This document shows positions 26,388 to 35,012 of a stretch of DNA of 49,510 bases, piece after piece. The stretch comes from Bacillota bacterium (GTDB taxonomy: Bacteria > Bacillota > Clostridia > Christensenellales > CAG-138). The stretch spans positions 1 through 49,510 of the forward strand of contig JAEYCM010000016.1 of assembly GCA_023455425.1 (NCBI GenBank), written 5' to 3'. Below the pieces are notes generated by a model. The model was not told the DNA's origin. It ran no database searches and saw only the letters and a program-made list of their open reading frames with translations. Position 1 is the first letter of the stretch. The number at the start of each line of letters is the position of its first letter. Position numbers and translations under genes: made by a program.

Positions 26388-26993
26388 CTATTCGCCCGAA
26401 GGCGGCTTTTTCTTTGCCATATCCCCAAGCTCCCGCCCCTTGTTGAGGCCAAACTGCGCAATGATTCCTAAAAACGTCAATACAAGCACGCCCAAAAGCA
26501 CGTACCAAGGCAGCCCGGCGCTCTGCGTGAACAGCCTTTCCTGCGTCATATCCTTCACGGCGATGATGGAATATGCGCCAAGTACAGCCAGGTATGCGCC
26601 GTTGAAGGAGCTGCCCACGATGATGTAGGGCTTAATAAATATGCTGGCCAAAACAGCGCCGAGTATGGCGCCAACGAGTATGGGCCAGCCCGCCTCCATT
26701 CCGCTCCATGTAAAAAGCAGCAGGTTGACAAGCGCCGCGCCCAAAATGGCCCCGGTCAGGACAACGCCCAGGCGGTATAGAAAATACGCCAGCAGCGCAA
26801 ACAGCAGCCCGATCACGATGGCAAGCGCCACTGGCCACGCCGCGTCCGTTGCATATGTTCTTCCCAGATATTCCCCCAGGTAAGCGCCGCCGATAAAGCC
26901 CGCTACCGCAAGCCATATGCGGAACAGGCGGTAACCGTAAAAGCACATCACAAGCCCGATGACGATGGCGACAATGCCCGCTATCCAAGTCAT
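26388..26993 (-). CDS. Multi-span membrane protein, TMEM198/DUF4203-like
   Basis: 201 residues with about seven membrane spans rich in Gly and Ala (IAGIVAIVIGLVMCFYGYRLF, FIGGAYLGEYLG, GAILGAVLASIFI). The composition and the GYRLFRIWLAVAGFIGGAY stretch resemble the TMEM198/TM7S3-like DUF4203 family, whose function is unknown. The tail is basic and cytoplasmic. The start at 26993 is chosen because GGAGGG lies six bases upstream; earlier ATGs overlap that site. Confidence 0.75.
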   Translation of the reverse strand: MTWIAGIVAIVIGLVMCFYGYRLFRIWLAVAGFIGGAYLGEYLGRTYATDAAWPVALAIVIGLLFALLAYFLYRLGVVLTGAILGAALVNLLLFTWSGMEAGWPILVGAILGAVLASIFIKPYIIVGSSFNGAYLAVLGAYSIIAVKDMTQERLFTQSAGLPWYVLLGVLVLTFLGIIAQFGLNKGRELGDMAKKKPPSGE

Positions 26994-27210
26994 GACCATC
27001 CCTCCAATCCTTTGTATCATATCCCTTCCCGGTAAAGAAGTGAATCCTCTTGTTTATTTGTAATGTAGCAGGAACGGCATGAAACATAAGCCCGATTTTC
27101 AGAAAAAATACAAAACTTTTGATAAAACGGCAGAAAACAACATCATAAGCCGCGTTACGGTAAACATACATACTATGCGGGATATCGTCAGATTATGTAT
27201 CCCGCTGATG

Positions 27211-27242
27211 AAAAACAGCGCCAAGGATTTCCCTTGGCGCTG
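27211..27242 (-). terminator. Intrinsic terminator of glyS
   Basis: CAGCGCCAAGG pairs perfectly with CCTTGGCGCTG and is followed on the minus strand by TTTTT, 24 bases after the glyS stop. The rest of the gap to the membrane gene (26994-27210) is AT-rich with no gene seen. Confidence 0.88.
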
Positions 27243-27265
27243 TCTGAATGCCAGAGCGTTTTCTA

Positions 27266-28651
27266 TTAGAACTCCGTCTTCGCCATGACGTAGGCCGGGA
27301 GCTCCGCGATGGGCAGGCGGATCTGCTGCATGGTATCCCGGTCGCGCACGGTCACAGTATCGTCTTCGAGCGTATCGAAGTCTACCGTGATGCACATGGG
27401 CGTGCCGATCTCGTCCTGCCTGCGGTAGCGGCGGCCGATCGCGCCGCCTTCATCATAATCCACCATGCAGTGCTTTGCGAGTTTTGCATAGACTTCCTGC
27501 GCCTTCTCACCGAGCTTTTTCTGCAGCGGCAGGATGGCGGCCTTGTAGGGCGCAAGCGCGGGGTGGAGGTGCAGCACCGTACGCACGTCGCCGCCTTCAA
27601 GCGTCTCTTCATCATACGCGTCACACAGGAAGGCGAGCGCCACGCGGTCGGCGCCCAGCGCCGGTTCCACGCAATAGGGGACATACTTCTTCTGGTTGTC
27701 GAACGGGTCCACATACTCCATGTTTTCGCCGGAATGCTTGGCGTGCTGCTTCAGGTCAAAGTCCGTACGGTCCGCAATACCCCACAGTTCGCCCCAGCCG
27801 AACGGGAAGAGGAACTCGATATCCGTGGTGCCCTTGGAGTAGTGGGAAAGCTCTTCGTTCTCATGCTCCCTTAAGCGCATGCTTTCCGGCTTCATGCCCA
27901 AATTCAGCAGCCAGTTCTTGCAGAAGTTCTTCCAGTATTCGTACCATTCGAGATCCGTACCGGGTTCGCAGAAGAACTCCAGCTCCATCTGCTCAAACTC
28001 GCGCGTACGGAACGTAAAGTTGCCCGGCGTGATCTCGTTACGGAAGGACTTGCCCACCTGCGCGATGCCGAAGGGAATCTTCTTGCGGGTGGTGCGCTGC
28101 ACGTTCTTGAAGTTGACGAACATGCCCTGCGCCGTCTCGGGGCGCAGGAACAACTCTGCGGAACTGTCCTCCGTCACGCCCTGGAATGTCTTGAACATGA
28201 GGTTGAATTTGCGGATGGAGGTGAATTCCTTTTTGCCGCATTCAGGGCAAGCAATGCCCTCCTTCTGGATATACTCTTCCATCTGCGCGTTGTTCCAGCC
28301 ATCGGGCCGGACATCGAGGCTGTGTTCATGCGCATAATCCTCAATGAGCTTATCTGCGCGGAAACGCGCCTTGCAGGCCTTGCAATCCATCAGCGGGTCG
28401 GAAAATCCGCCCACGTGGCCGGAAGCGACCCAGACCTGCGGGTTCATCAGAATTGCAGCATCCAGCCCTACGTTATAGGGGCTTTCCTGTACGAACTTGC
28501 GCCACCAGGCGCGCTTGACGTTGTTTTTGAACTCCACGCCCAGCGGCCCGTAATCCCACGCGTTGGCCAGGCCCCCGTAGATTTCGGAGCCGGGGAATAT
28601 GAACCCGCGGTTCTTACACAACGCCACGATTTTTTCCATGGTCTTTTCCAT
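27266..28651 (-). CDS. glyS: Glycyl-tRNA synthetase (single-chain, dimeric type)
   Basis: 461 residues of the class II alpha2-type GlyRS found in many Firmicutes, not the bacterial alpha2beta2 form. The start MEKIVALCKNRGFIFPGSEIYGGLANAWDYGPLG is typical. Motif 2 is seen in GKSFRNEITPGNFTFRTREFEQ, motif 3 in ALGADRVALAF, and a C-terminal anticodon-binding domain in HLHPALAPYKAAILPL. It charges tRNA-Gly. The frame opens at 28678, but CAGGAGGAACAT places the start at 28651. Expression is under a T-box leader upstream, with about 350 bases of hairpin-rich sequence in between. Confidence 0.95.
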   Translation of the reverse strand: MEKTMEKIVALCKNRGFIFPGSEIYGGLANAWDYGPLGVEFKNNVKRAWWRKFVQESPYNVGLDAAILMNPQVWVASGHVGGFSDPLMDCKACKARFRADKLIEDYAHEHSLDVRPDGWNNAQMEEYIQKEGIACPECGKKEFTSIRKFNLMFKTFQGVTEDSSAELFLRPETAQGMFVNFKNVQRTTRKKIPFGIAQVGKSFRNEITPGNFTFRTREFEQMELEFFCEPGTDLEWYEYWKNFCKNWLLNLGMKPESMRLREHENEELSHYSKGTTDIEFLFPFGWGELWGIADRTDFDLKQHAKHSGENMEYVDPFDNQKKYVPYCVEPALGADRVALAFLCDAYDEETLEGGDVRTVLHLHPALAPYKAAILPLQKKLGEKAQEVYAKLAKHCMVDYDEGGAIGRRYRRQDEIGTPMCITVDFDTLEDDTVTVRDRDTMQQIRLPIAELPAYVMAKTEF

Positions 28652-28702
28652 ATGTTCCTCCTGTATGATTGATTTCATAGTTTTTTAAAAACAGCTACCT
28701 TA

Positions 28703-28790
28703 AAAGGGTTTCCAAGGTATCGGCGGGTTAACGCGCCGACGTTTATCTTTGGGGAAACTGCGTTTCCCCAAACCCCTTCCTTAGAAACGC
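28703..28790 (-). repeat. Partial MITE-like element, copy 6 (between T-box and glyS)
   Basis: AAGGTATCGG...GCGCCGACG (28713-28741) followed by CTTTGGGGAAAC/GTTTCCCCAAA (28746-28771) and CCCCTTCCTTAG is the reverse-complement match to the right half of the unit at 22401-22569. The left half is missing. Confidence 0.65.
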
Positions 28791-29001
28791 CCGCCGCAGG
28801 ACGCGGGAGATACAACCCCGATACCCCTTTAGGGATTCGGGGGCCGCAGCCTCCGGAGGCTTCCAACCGCCGCCAGCGACATGCGCGGTGGCGGCGGAAG
28901 GCCTTGCAACGCAAGGCTTTCCTTGCAGGAACAACCGGCCGCGCCGCAGGCACAGGTTGTTCCTGTAATCCTCGAAAAAGTGTCACAAGGCACTTTTTCG
29001 A
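28791..29001 (-). repeat. Dense hairpin cluster in the glyS leader
   Basis: Gene-free sequence with successive palindromes: GCCTCCGGAGGC, CCGCCGCC/GGCGGCGG, GGCCTTGC/GCAAGGC, CAGGAACAACC/GGTTGTTCCTG (28926-28965) and TCGAAAAAGTG/CACTTTTTCGA (28972-29001). The translated frames are shadows without coding character. It lies after the T-box terminator and before glyS. Confidence 0.6.
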
Positions 29002-29002
29002 C

Positions 29003-29373
29003 AATAAAAAAATTGCCTGCATCCCAATAAAGGGACGAGGCAATGCTCGCGGTTCCACCCTTTTTGGCGGCAAATAAATGCCGCCCACCTTAAAACCAAC
29101 CCGGCTCCGGGGCGCCAGGCGCGTACACTGCCGCCGGGCTTGCACCTTCCCCGGCTCGCTACCGCAGTTTCTTTCCGCGCGTATTCCCATCCACGCCGTA
29201 TGCTTTTCTTAGGTAAGCACTGCTTCAATGAGGGATGCCGGATTGGCGAGAGGATTTTGTAGCCTGCAAGGAGCAAAATCGAAGGAATAGCAGCGCTATT
29301 TCAAGATTGTAGCAGTGCGGCAGGGCACTAAATCGACCGTCAAGACAGCGTGCCGAATGAATCAGTGTTTACT
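29003..29373 (-). promoter_or_regulatory. T-box leader riboswitch, tRNA-Gly responsive (by position)
   Basis: On the minus strand the invariant T-box sequence GGTGGAACCGCG occurs at 29059-29048. It is followed by a terminator stem ATTGCCTCGTCCC/GGGATGCAGGCAAT (29044-29012) and a T-run (29012-29004). A stem III-like GAGCCGGGGAAGG...CCCGGC lies upstream near 29150. The glycine identity is inferred from glyS downstream; a GGC in the stem I candidate (about 29235-29170) could be the specifier, but stem I is not clear. Uncharged tRNA-Gly would favour the antiterminator and read-through. Confidence 0.85.
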
Positions 29374-29379
29374 TAGAAT

Positions 29380-29408
29380 AGTATGCGAAAACGGACGCTG
29401 TTTGTCAA
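29380..29408 (-). promoter_or_regulatory. Promoter of the T-box-glyS transcript
   Basis: On the minus strand TTGACA (29408-29403), 17-base spacer, CATACT (29385-29380). Transcription would start near 29373, about 720 bases before glyS. Confidence 0.7.
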
Positions 29409-29530
29409 GATGTCTTGCCCTGAAGTGCATGAAAACGTACGTTTCTCCCGCAGAAGCTTGCGAACAAAGTCCGGAAGCCTTGCTTTGGGGTTAAAAATAT
29501 GAATAGGCGATAAACAAATGCGCCGTACAA

Positions 29531-29559
29531 TTGCCTCATGTCGAAAAAAAGGATAGAAT
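29531..29559 (+). promoter_or_regulatory. Promoter of the NlpC/P60 gene
   Basis: TTGCCT (29531-29536), 17-base spacer, TAGAAT (29554-29559), about 60 bases before the start codon. Confidence 0.65.
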
Positions 29560-29617
29560 GGATTTCAGGAATACCTACGTATAAGCAATCTTCGTTTTTA
29601 TTACAAAAGGAGGACGC

Positions 29618-30820
29618 ATGGCTCTCAGACGCCGCAGACGTACCCGTCTGGACCCTCTCAAACGCACCGGATACCGTTCGGCGCGCGTCCTTGCGCTGCT
29701 GATACTCCGCATACGCAACGCGCTTATGGCGCTTCGGCCAGCAGGCCGCGTGACGGCAGGCGTCATCGCGGCGGGCGTCGTCGCGGGCGTAATTTTATTG
29801 GTGGCTTCGCCCACGAAGACCGCTTCCGCCAGCAAGACGGAGAATGCGCCTATCGTGCTTGCAAACGGGTCTGTCAATACCGGGTCAGACGCCCAGAATA
29901 CGGTATTGGAACTTCCTGTAACGACGCCCGAACCCACCCCGGAACCGACGCCGGTTCCCACGCCCACGCCCGACCCAACGCTATATGAAGGTGTGGCGGA
30001 CAGTGAAGCGGTCACGGATTTACAGAACCGGTTGATGCACCTCGGGTATCTTGATATCGACGAACCCACGCAGCACTTCGGGCCAGCCACCAAGTACGCC
30101 GTACAGCTTTTCCAGCGCCAGCACAACCTGCAGCAGGACGGCATCGCAGGGGCGCAGACGCTTGATCTCATCTACTCCGAGGAGGCCCAGAAATATACGC
30201 TGCTCGAAGGCACCAGCGGTACGGATGTTGATAACTTCCAGCGCCAGTTGAAAGCGCTTGGTTACCTTTCCAAGACCACGGGGTATTACGGCACGGAAAC
30301 AATTGAAGCCGTTAAAGCCTTCCAAAAGGAAAACGGCCTGCATGTGGACGGCAAAGCCGGGCAGAAGACGTTTGACATGATCAACTCGGACGACGCCAAG
30401 CAGAGCCCGAACATGGCCAAGGAAGCGCGGAGCAAAGCCAATATCGACACGATGATAGCGACTGCCAAAAAGCAGCTGGGAGATCGTTACATACTGGGCA
30501 ATGAAGGGCCGAATTCCTTCGACTGCTCCGGCCTCGTCTACTACTGCCTCAAGGAGGCAGGTTCCAACCGCAGGAGGCTCAACGCGGCAGGTTACTCCAA
30601 TGTGAGCGATTGGAAGAAGATCACAAGCTACAGCGATCTGAAAAAGGGCGACCTGATTTTCTTCTACAACGACGGGAAGACTAAGGTTGGGCACGTTGGA
30701 ATCTATATCGGCGGCGGCGAGATGGTGGACGCTTCTTCCGCCAACGGCAAGGTGGTGCGCCGCTCGGCCACAACCTCCTACTGGAAGAGCCACTTCGTCT
30801 GCGCTCGGAGGCCCTGGTAA
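29618..30820 (+). CDS. Membrane-anchored NlpC/P60 peptidoglycan endopeptidase with two PG-binding repeats
   Basis: 400 residues. An Arg-rich cytoplasmic start (RRRRRTRLDPLKR) is followed by one membrane span (about 46-64), then a TPEPTPEPTPVPTPTP-type spacer (about 105-122). Two PG_binding_1 repeats follow (about 127-185 and 195-255), each with the LGYL...FQ...G..DG pattern. The NlpC/P60 domain (about 275-400) has catalytic C303 in FDCSGLVYYCL and H359 in VGHVGIYIG. It probably cleaves stem peptides in the cell wall at the outer face. GGAGG precedes the ATG. Confidence 0.92.
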   Translation: MALRRRRRTRLDPLKRTGYRSARVLALLILRIRNALMALRPAGRVTAGVIAAGVVAGVILLVASPTKTASASKTENAPIVLANGSVNTGSDAQNTVLELPVTTPEPTPEPTPVPTPTPDPTLYEGVADSEAVTDLQNRLMHLGYLDIDEPTQHFGPATKYAVQLFQRQHNLQQDGIAGAQTLDLIYSEEAQKYTLLEGTSGTDVDNFQRQLKALGYLSKTTGYYGTETIEAVKAFQKENGLHVDGKAGQKTFDMINSDDAKQSPNMAKEARSKANIDTMIATAKKQLGDRYILGNEGPNSFDCSGLVYYCLKEAGSNRRRLNAAGYSNVSDWKKITSYSDLKKGDLIFFYNDGKTKVGHVGIYIGGGEMVDASSANGKVVRRSATTSYWKSHFVCARRPW

Positions 30821-30833
30821 AATAGACATGCTA

Positions 30834-30857
30834 CGGCGGGAGGATATGCTCCCGCCG
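30834..30857 (+). terminator. Hairpin after the NlpC/P60 gene
   Basis: CGGCGGGAG pairs perfectly with CTCCCGCCG across a six-base loop, 13 bases after the stop codon. The T-run is poor (TGTCTTG), so termination may be partial or Rho-linked. Confidence 0.6.
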
Positions 30858-30861
30858 TGTC

Positions 30862-30890
30862 TTGACGTTTTGCCGCTGCGAACGATACAA
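30862..30890 (+). promoter_or_regulatory. Promoter of the beta-hydroxyacid dehydrogenase gene
   Basis: TTGACG (30862-30867), 17-base spacer, ATACAA (30885-30890), just after the hairpin. Confidence 0.5.
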
Positions 30891-31003
30891 AGGGACGGAT
30901 GCGTTTAATTCGCCTACCGTCCTTTTCAAAGCGAAATTTCAGGGAAGGTTTTTCCTGCTGTTTTATTGTTTCCCAATTTCATCACGCAAGGAGGTATTCA
31001 TCG

Positions 31004-31873
31004 ATGTCCGCAATCGCTTTCGTCGGCACGGGCATTATGGGCGCAGCCATGGCGGGCCACTTACTGGACGCGGGGCATGCGCTCTTTGTGTATAACCGCA
31101 CCATGGAAAAAGCGCAGCCGCTCCTTACAAAAGGCGCGGTCTGGAAGGACAGCCCGGCAGCCTGCGTACAGGAGGCCGAATTCGCTATCACGATGGTCGG
31201 CTACCCGTTCGATGTGGAAGAGACCTATTTCGGCGAACAGGGGCTGTTTTCTAAAGCAAAACCCAATACCGTGCTCATCGACATGACCACCAGCAGCCCC
31301 GGGCTTGCAAAGCGCATCTATGAAGAGGCGCAAAGGCGCGGACTATTTGCGCTTGACGCGCCCGTTTCCGGCGGGGATATCGGCGCAAAAAACGCGACGC
31401 TTTCCATCATGGTGGGCGGGGATGAGGCCGCTTATTTACGCGCGCTGCCGCTTTTCACCCGCATGGGCAAGAGCATTGCCCGCATCGGCGGAGCGGGGGC
31501 GGGGCAGCATACCAAAATGGCGAATCAGATCGCAGTTGCGGGCGCGGTGGCGGGCGTGAGCGAGGCGCTATCCTACGCGAAAGCCACAGGACTTGACGCC
31601 GGAGCGGTGCTTCAGGCGATCAGCGGCGGAGCGGCGGCGAGCTTCCAGCTTACCAACAACGGACCTCGGATGCTGCGCGGAGACGACGCGCCGGGTTTCT
31701 ATATCAAGCATTTTGTCAAGGATATGAATATCGCGCTCGAAGAGGCGCGGGACGTCAGCCTGATGCTGCCCATGTTCTCCACGGTCGCCGCCATGTACGG
31801 GGACCTGTGCGAGCGCGGGCTTGAAAACCTTGGCACCCAGGCGCTGATACGGTATTATAAAAACGCAGAGTAA
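31004..31873 (+). CDS. NAD(P)-dependent beta-hydroxyacid dehydrogenase
   Basis: 289 residues of the 3-hydroxyisobutyrate / tartronate-semialdehyde reductase family. The Rossmann motif is GTGIMG (8-13). An Arg (NRT, 31-33) at the end of strand two favours NADP. The substrate-binding DAPVSGGDIGA is near 119, and the catalytic lysine is K171 in HTKMANQI. The acid substrate is not predictable. The frame opens at 30899, but AAGGAGG places the start at 31004. The next gene begins 50 bases downstream. Confidence 0.9.
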   Translation: MSAIAFVGTGIMGAAMAGHLLDAGHALFVYNRTMEKAQPLLTKGAVWKDSPAACVQEAEFAITMVGYPFDVEETYFGEQGLFSKAKPNTVLIDMTTSSPGLAKRIYEEAQRRGLFALDAPVSGGDIGAKNATLSIMVGGDEAAYLRALPLFTRMGKSIARIGGAGAGQHTKMANQIAVAGAVAGVSEALSYAKATGLDAGAVLQAISGGAAASFQLTNNGPRMLRGDDAPGFYIKHFVKDMNIALEEARDVSLMLPMFSTVAAMYGDLCERGLENLGTQALIRYYKNAE

Positions 31874-31923
31874 CGGATAATGGAAACGCTCTCCCTTTAT
31901 CCGTGCCATAAGGAGGTACCCAC

Positions 31924-33774
31924 ATGAGAAAAAGCCGCAGAGGCCGGCAGACACGCCGTAACCGTACCGTAAACTGGAGACGGTTTTTGCTGTTTCTTAT
32001 CATGATCTGCGCGATTATCGCAATCGTGCTCGTCGGCATACAGCTTTTGAGCGACGGGGAAGGCCCGCTCGACAACGTGCTCCCGATGAACACGCCCACA
32101 GCGTCCCCCGGAGACGCAACGCTGCCCGAAGCGCCGCCCACGCCGACGCCCGTGCCGACGCTAGCGCCGGATCTTCCCATAGAGCCGGTGGCGGAAGCGA
32201 ACCCGGATAATTTCGGCTTTACAACCAGCCTGATGATCGAAGGCCAGGAGACCTCCACGTTTGACCGCGGAGAGGACATGCGCTTTGGGGATGATAAAGC
32301 CTTTACCACGCTGCCCGGCCTCATCACGTTCGGCGGCAGCAATTACCGCAACACCTTCACCTACGGCACGCAGACGGTGACGGAAAGATCGCTCACCCGC
32401 GTGTGGGAAAAGGAGATCGGTTCGCTCAACACCTCCATGGGCACCTGGACGGGAACTGGCTGGACGGGCATGCCCGTGATCGTACAGTGGCCGGAAGAAA
32501 CCCGTAAAGTCCTGGGCGTATACGATGAGTTTAAGAACAAGGACGGCTTTGTGGAAGTCATCTACACCACAATGGACGGCCACATTTACTTCCTGGAATT
32601 GGAGAGCGGCGAGCCCACGCGCGACCCGATCAACCTTGGCGTGGTCACCAAGGGCACGGCCTCGCTCGACCCGCGCGGCTACCCCCTGCTCTATACCGGA
32701 CAGGGGATCACAAGCACCGACGGCGGCGTATCCGGCGCGTGGTTCCGCATCATCGACCTCATACAAAACAAAGTGGTCTGGAAGTTCGGCGGCAAGGATT
32801 CCTTCTCTTACCGGGGCTGGCAGGCGTACGACTCAAGCGCGCTCGTGAACGCCGCGACGGATACCATCATCGCCCCCGGCGAGAACGGCGTCTTCTACAC
32901 ATTCAAGCTCAACTCCAGCTTTGACGCAGCCGCGGGCACCGTTTCCGTCAACCCCGGTCCGCTGCAAAAGTACCGCTACAAGGGCGACGGCTACGGCTTT
33001 GCGGAAGAAAACGACAAGCGCTGGGTGGGTATTGAAAACTCCGTGGCCGTGTTCCGCAACTACGCCTTCTTTACCGACAACGGCGGAAGGCTGCAGTGCC
33101 TGGACCTCAACACATTCAAACTCCAGTACGTGGTGGATGTGACGGACGACAGCGATACCTCCATCGTTATTGAAGAGGATATTCCAAACCAGACCTTCTA
33201 CCTCTATACCGCCAACGAGGTGGATAAACAATCCGGCGCGAGAGACGCGGGCAAGGGCAAGAGCTACCACCGCAAGATCGACGGGCGCACCGGCAAAATC
33301 ATCTGGGAAAACGAGTGGGAGGCCCGCTTTGGCAACACCTCCAGCAACGGCGGCACGCTGACGACGCCGCATGTGGGCCACGGCAACATCAGTGATCTTG
33401 TGATCTACAACGCCACACTTGTTCCCGTGACCTATACGGAAAACGGGGAAACGAAGACCGGCAACGGCGGCAGGCTCATCGCTTACAACAAGGAGACGGG
33501 CGAGGAAGTGTGGCGCTACGAGCAATACCGGGATTACTGGAGTTCTCCCGTGGTCATCTATGATGAAAACGAGAACGCCTACGTGCTCCAGTGCGACCGC
33601 AACGGCATGATGCGCATGCACGACGCGCGCACCGGCGAGGTGCTAAACGAGATCGACATGGGCTCCCGTATCGAAAGTACGCCCGCCGTGTTCGGCAATA
33701 CCCTGGTGGTTGGCACCCGAGGCGTGGCAGGTTCCGGCGAAGCGCCGAAGATATTGGGAATTAAGATTGGATAA
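31924..33774 (+). CDS. Membrane-anchored PQQ-like beta-propeller protein
   Basis: 616 residues. A basic start (RKSRRGRQTRRNR), one membrane span (about 20-42) and a Pro/Thr linker (APPTPTPVPTLAPD) precede a large extracellular beta-propeller. Repeats typical of PQQ/WD-like blades are seen, for example GHIYFLELESGE, GRLQCLDLNTFKLQYVVDV, DGRTGKIIWENEWEA, GRLIAYNKETGEEVWRYE and DARTGEVLNEIDM. PQQ binding itself is not implied. It probably acts as a surface scaffold or sensor; function unknown. AAGGAGG precedes the ATG. Confidence 0.82.
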   Translation: MRKSRRGRQTRRNRTVNWRRFLLFLIMICAIIAIVLVGIQLLSDGEGPLDNVLPMNTPTASPGDATLPEAPPTPTPVPTLAPDLPIEPVAEANPDNFGFTTSLMIEGQETSTFDRGEDMRFGDDKAFTTLPGLITFGGSNYRNTFTYGTQTVTERSLTRVWEKEIGSLNTSMGTWTGTGWTGMPVIVQWPEETRKVLGVYDEFKNKDGFVEVIYTTMDGHIYFLELESGEPTRDPINLGVVTKGTASLDPRGYPLLYTGQGITSTDGGVSGAWFRIIDLIQNKVVWKFGGKDSFSYRGWQAYDSSALVNAATDTIIAPGENGVFYTFKLNSSFDAAAGTVSVNPGPLQKYRYKGDGYGFAEENDKRWVGIENSVAVFRNYAFFTDNGGRLQCLDLNTFKLQYVVDVTDDSDTSIVIEEDIPNQTFYLYTANEVDKQSGARDAGKGKSYHRKIDGRTGKIIWENEWEARFGNTSSNGGTLTTPHVGHGNISDLVIYNATLVPVTYTENGETKTGNGGRLIAYNKETGEEVWRYEQYRDYWSSPVVIYDENENAYVLQCDRNGMMRMHDARTGEVLNEIDMGSRIESTPAVFGNTLVVGTRGVAGSGEAPKILGIKIG

Positions 33775-33800
33775 CCAAAAATCGAATAACGGGCCTCATA

Positions 33801-33830
33801 AAAAGAAAACCCCTTAAGGGGTTTTCTTTT
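33801..33830. terminator. Bidirectional intrinsic terminator
   Basis: AAAAGAAAACCCC pairs perfectly with GGGGTTTTCTTTT across TTAA, giving a 13-bp stem with T-rich ends on both strands. It lies between the propeller gene (+) and the HAD gene (-). Confidence 0.92.
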
Positions 33831-33870
33831 TATGAAACAAGCGAAAAGCCCGCCTCTTTTAATATGGCTT

Positions 33871-34500
33871 TTACCGGTTTGAAGATATTACCGAAAGTAA
33901 ATCGGAAGGTTGCTTTACATAATAGTCCGCATCTATCGTTACGGAAGAAGCGCCCCAACATGCCAGCGCAAAATCAATGTTGGCGTTTCGGGCACATTTC
34001 ATATCATACGCGCTATCTCCAATATAGAGCAATTCACTGCTGCTTGCTTTTGCGCATTCCATATATTTGAGAAGCGGCGCGGGAGACGGTTTGTGTTCTG
34101 CCGTATCATCCGCGCAAATAACCGTTCTGAAATATTTGTGGATACCAAATCGGCTAAAATCATCTTCAAATTCGCGCCTCGTTTTTGAAGTTACAATACC
34201 CAGTTTATATCCTGATCGCGTAAGCGTGTCCAGTAATTCCTCGATACCGTCAAAAACGCGGACCGTATCACGAAATGTGCTCATGTTTTTGTCCCACAGG
34301 GCCAATACAAAAGGAATATCCGCAATATTAAGCTTTTCCAAGGCGTCTTTTCCGGTAATCCCCAATGCGAATTTCAGTTTGCTAAGTTCTATAGTGCTTC
34401 CCGTTACGGTTCTTATCGTCTCCTGCAAAGAATGCAGAATGGCATATTCCGTATCGATCAATGTCCCATCTAAATCAAATACAATCTGTCTATACGGCAT
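33871..34500 (-). CDS. HAD-family phosphatase, phosphoglycolate phosphatase-like
   Basis: 209 residues. Motif I is DLDGTLID with nucleophile D9 and acid/base D11. Motif II is VTSKTR (about 103), the lysine is in EHKPSPAPL, and motif III is YIGDSAYDMKCA (about 160). The cap domain lies between I and II (residues about 15-80). It belongs to the Gph/PpaX-like group; the substrate is undefined. More AT-rich than the genes before it. It has its own ATG but the ribosome site (AAAGAGGGCTGCG) is moderate. Confidence 0.9.
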   Translation of the reverse strand: MPYRQIVFDLDGTLIDTEYAILHSLQETIRTVTGSTIELSKLKFALGITGKDALEKLNIADIPFVLALWDKNMSTFRDTVRVFDGIEELLDTLTRSGYKLGIVTSKTRREFEDDFSRFGIHKYFRTVICADDTAEHKPSPAPLLKYMECAKASSSELLYIGDSAYDMKCARNANIDFALACWGASSVTIDADYYVKQPSDLLSVISSNR

Positions 34501-34651
34501 CGCAGCCCTCTTTCATATCGGCACTTTCAAGATGGCGGCTCACTCCGCATCGGTCTTCAACGGCAGCATGTTTATTTCTATACATCCATTTATCCGGTTC
34601 CTTTCTGAAAGGGAAGGGCCTGACCTGCCGGCCAGGCCTCTATGACGAAAT

Positions 34652-34891
34652 TTAGCAATCCCCAATCGCGAAAAATACAATGCGCAGATAATCTTTCGGG
34701 GCCGGAATATCCAGTGAGAGCCGCAGATAATCTTTGTTTTCCCTGTACCTTTGCAGCAATTCCTTCTGAATACCGTACTGTCGGTTGATATTTTCTTTTC
34801 TTCCGTCCGGACGCAGCAGCTTAACCGCTCCGCCGCACCCGTTTACTGTCTGCAAAAAGCCTTCCATATCAAAGATATTCAGTTTAATCAT
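34652..34891 (-). CDS. Small HPr-like protein, distant paralogue of the one at 18073
   Basis: 79 residues: KLNIFDMEGFLQTVNGCGGAV, LLRPDGRKENIN, then an amphipathic helix and LRIVFFAIGDC. It aligns by eye with the 77-aa protein at 18073-18306: both have K-x-x-N-I, then a phenylalanine, then C-x-G-x-V-x-L, then a charged D/G-rich turn. No known catalytic site. The start at 34891 is set by GGAGGGG eight bases upstream; the ATG at 34906 lies ahead of that site. Function unknown. Confidence 0.65.
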   Translation of the reverse strand: MIKLNIFDMEGFLQTVNGCGGAVKLLRPDGRKENINRQYGIQKELLQRYRENKDYLRLSLDIPAPKDYLRIVFFAIGDC

Positions 34892-35012
34892 TGCATACCC
34901 CTCCATTTAAAAAAATCGTTATGACGTGGTGATGCAATGAGCTTTGTTTGTTCAGATTGCCCCATCACCGTTACAGGTATCATTATGGTGCGATCTTTCC
35001 TAAATAACTATC

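Noticed and set aside
26174..26471. Overlapping short frames on both strands after addA
   Set aside because: They are frames through the repeat hairpins; the same false frames appear at other copies.
28675..29190. 171-residue open frame across the T-box and hairpin cluster
   Set aside because: It is translation of palindromic repeats and the T-box, with no ribosome site or protein family.
32833..33621. 262-residue open frame opposite the propeller gene
   Set aside because: Composition is that of an antisense shadow, and the plus-strand protein has regular propeller repeats.
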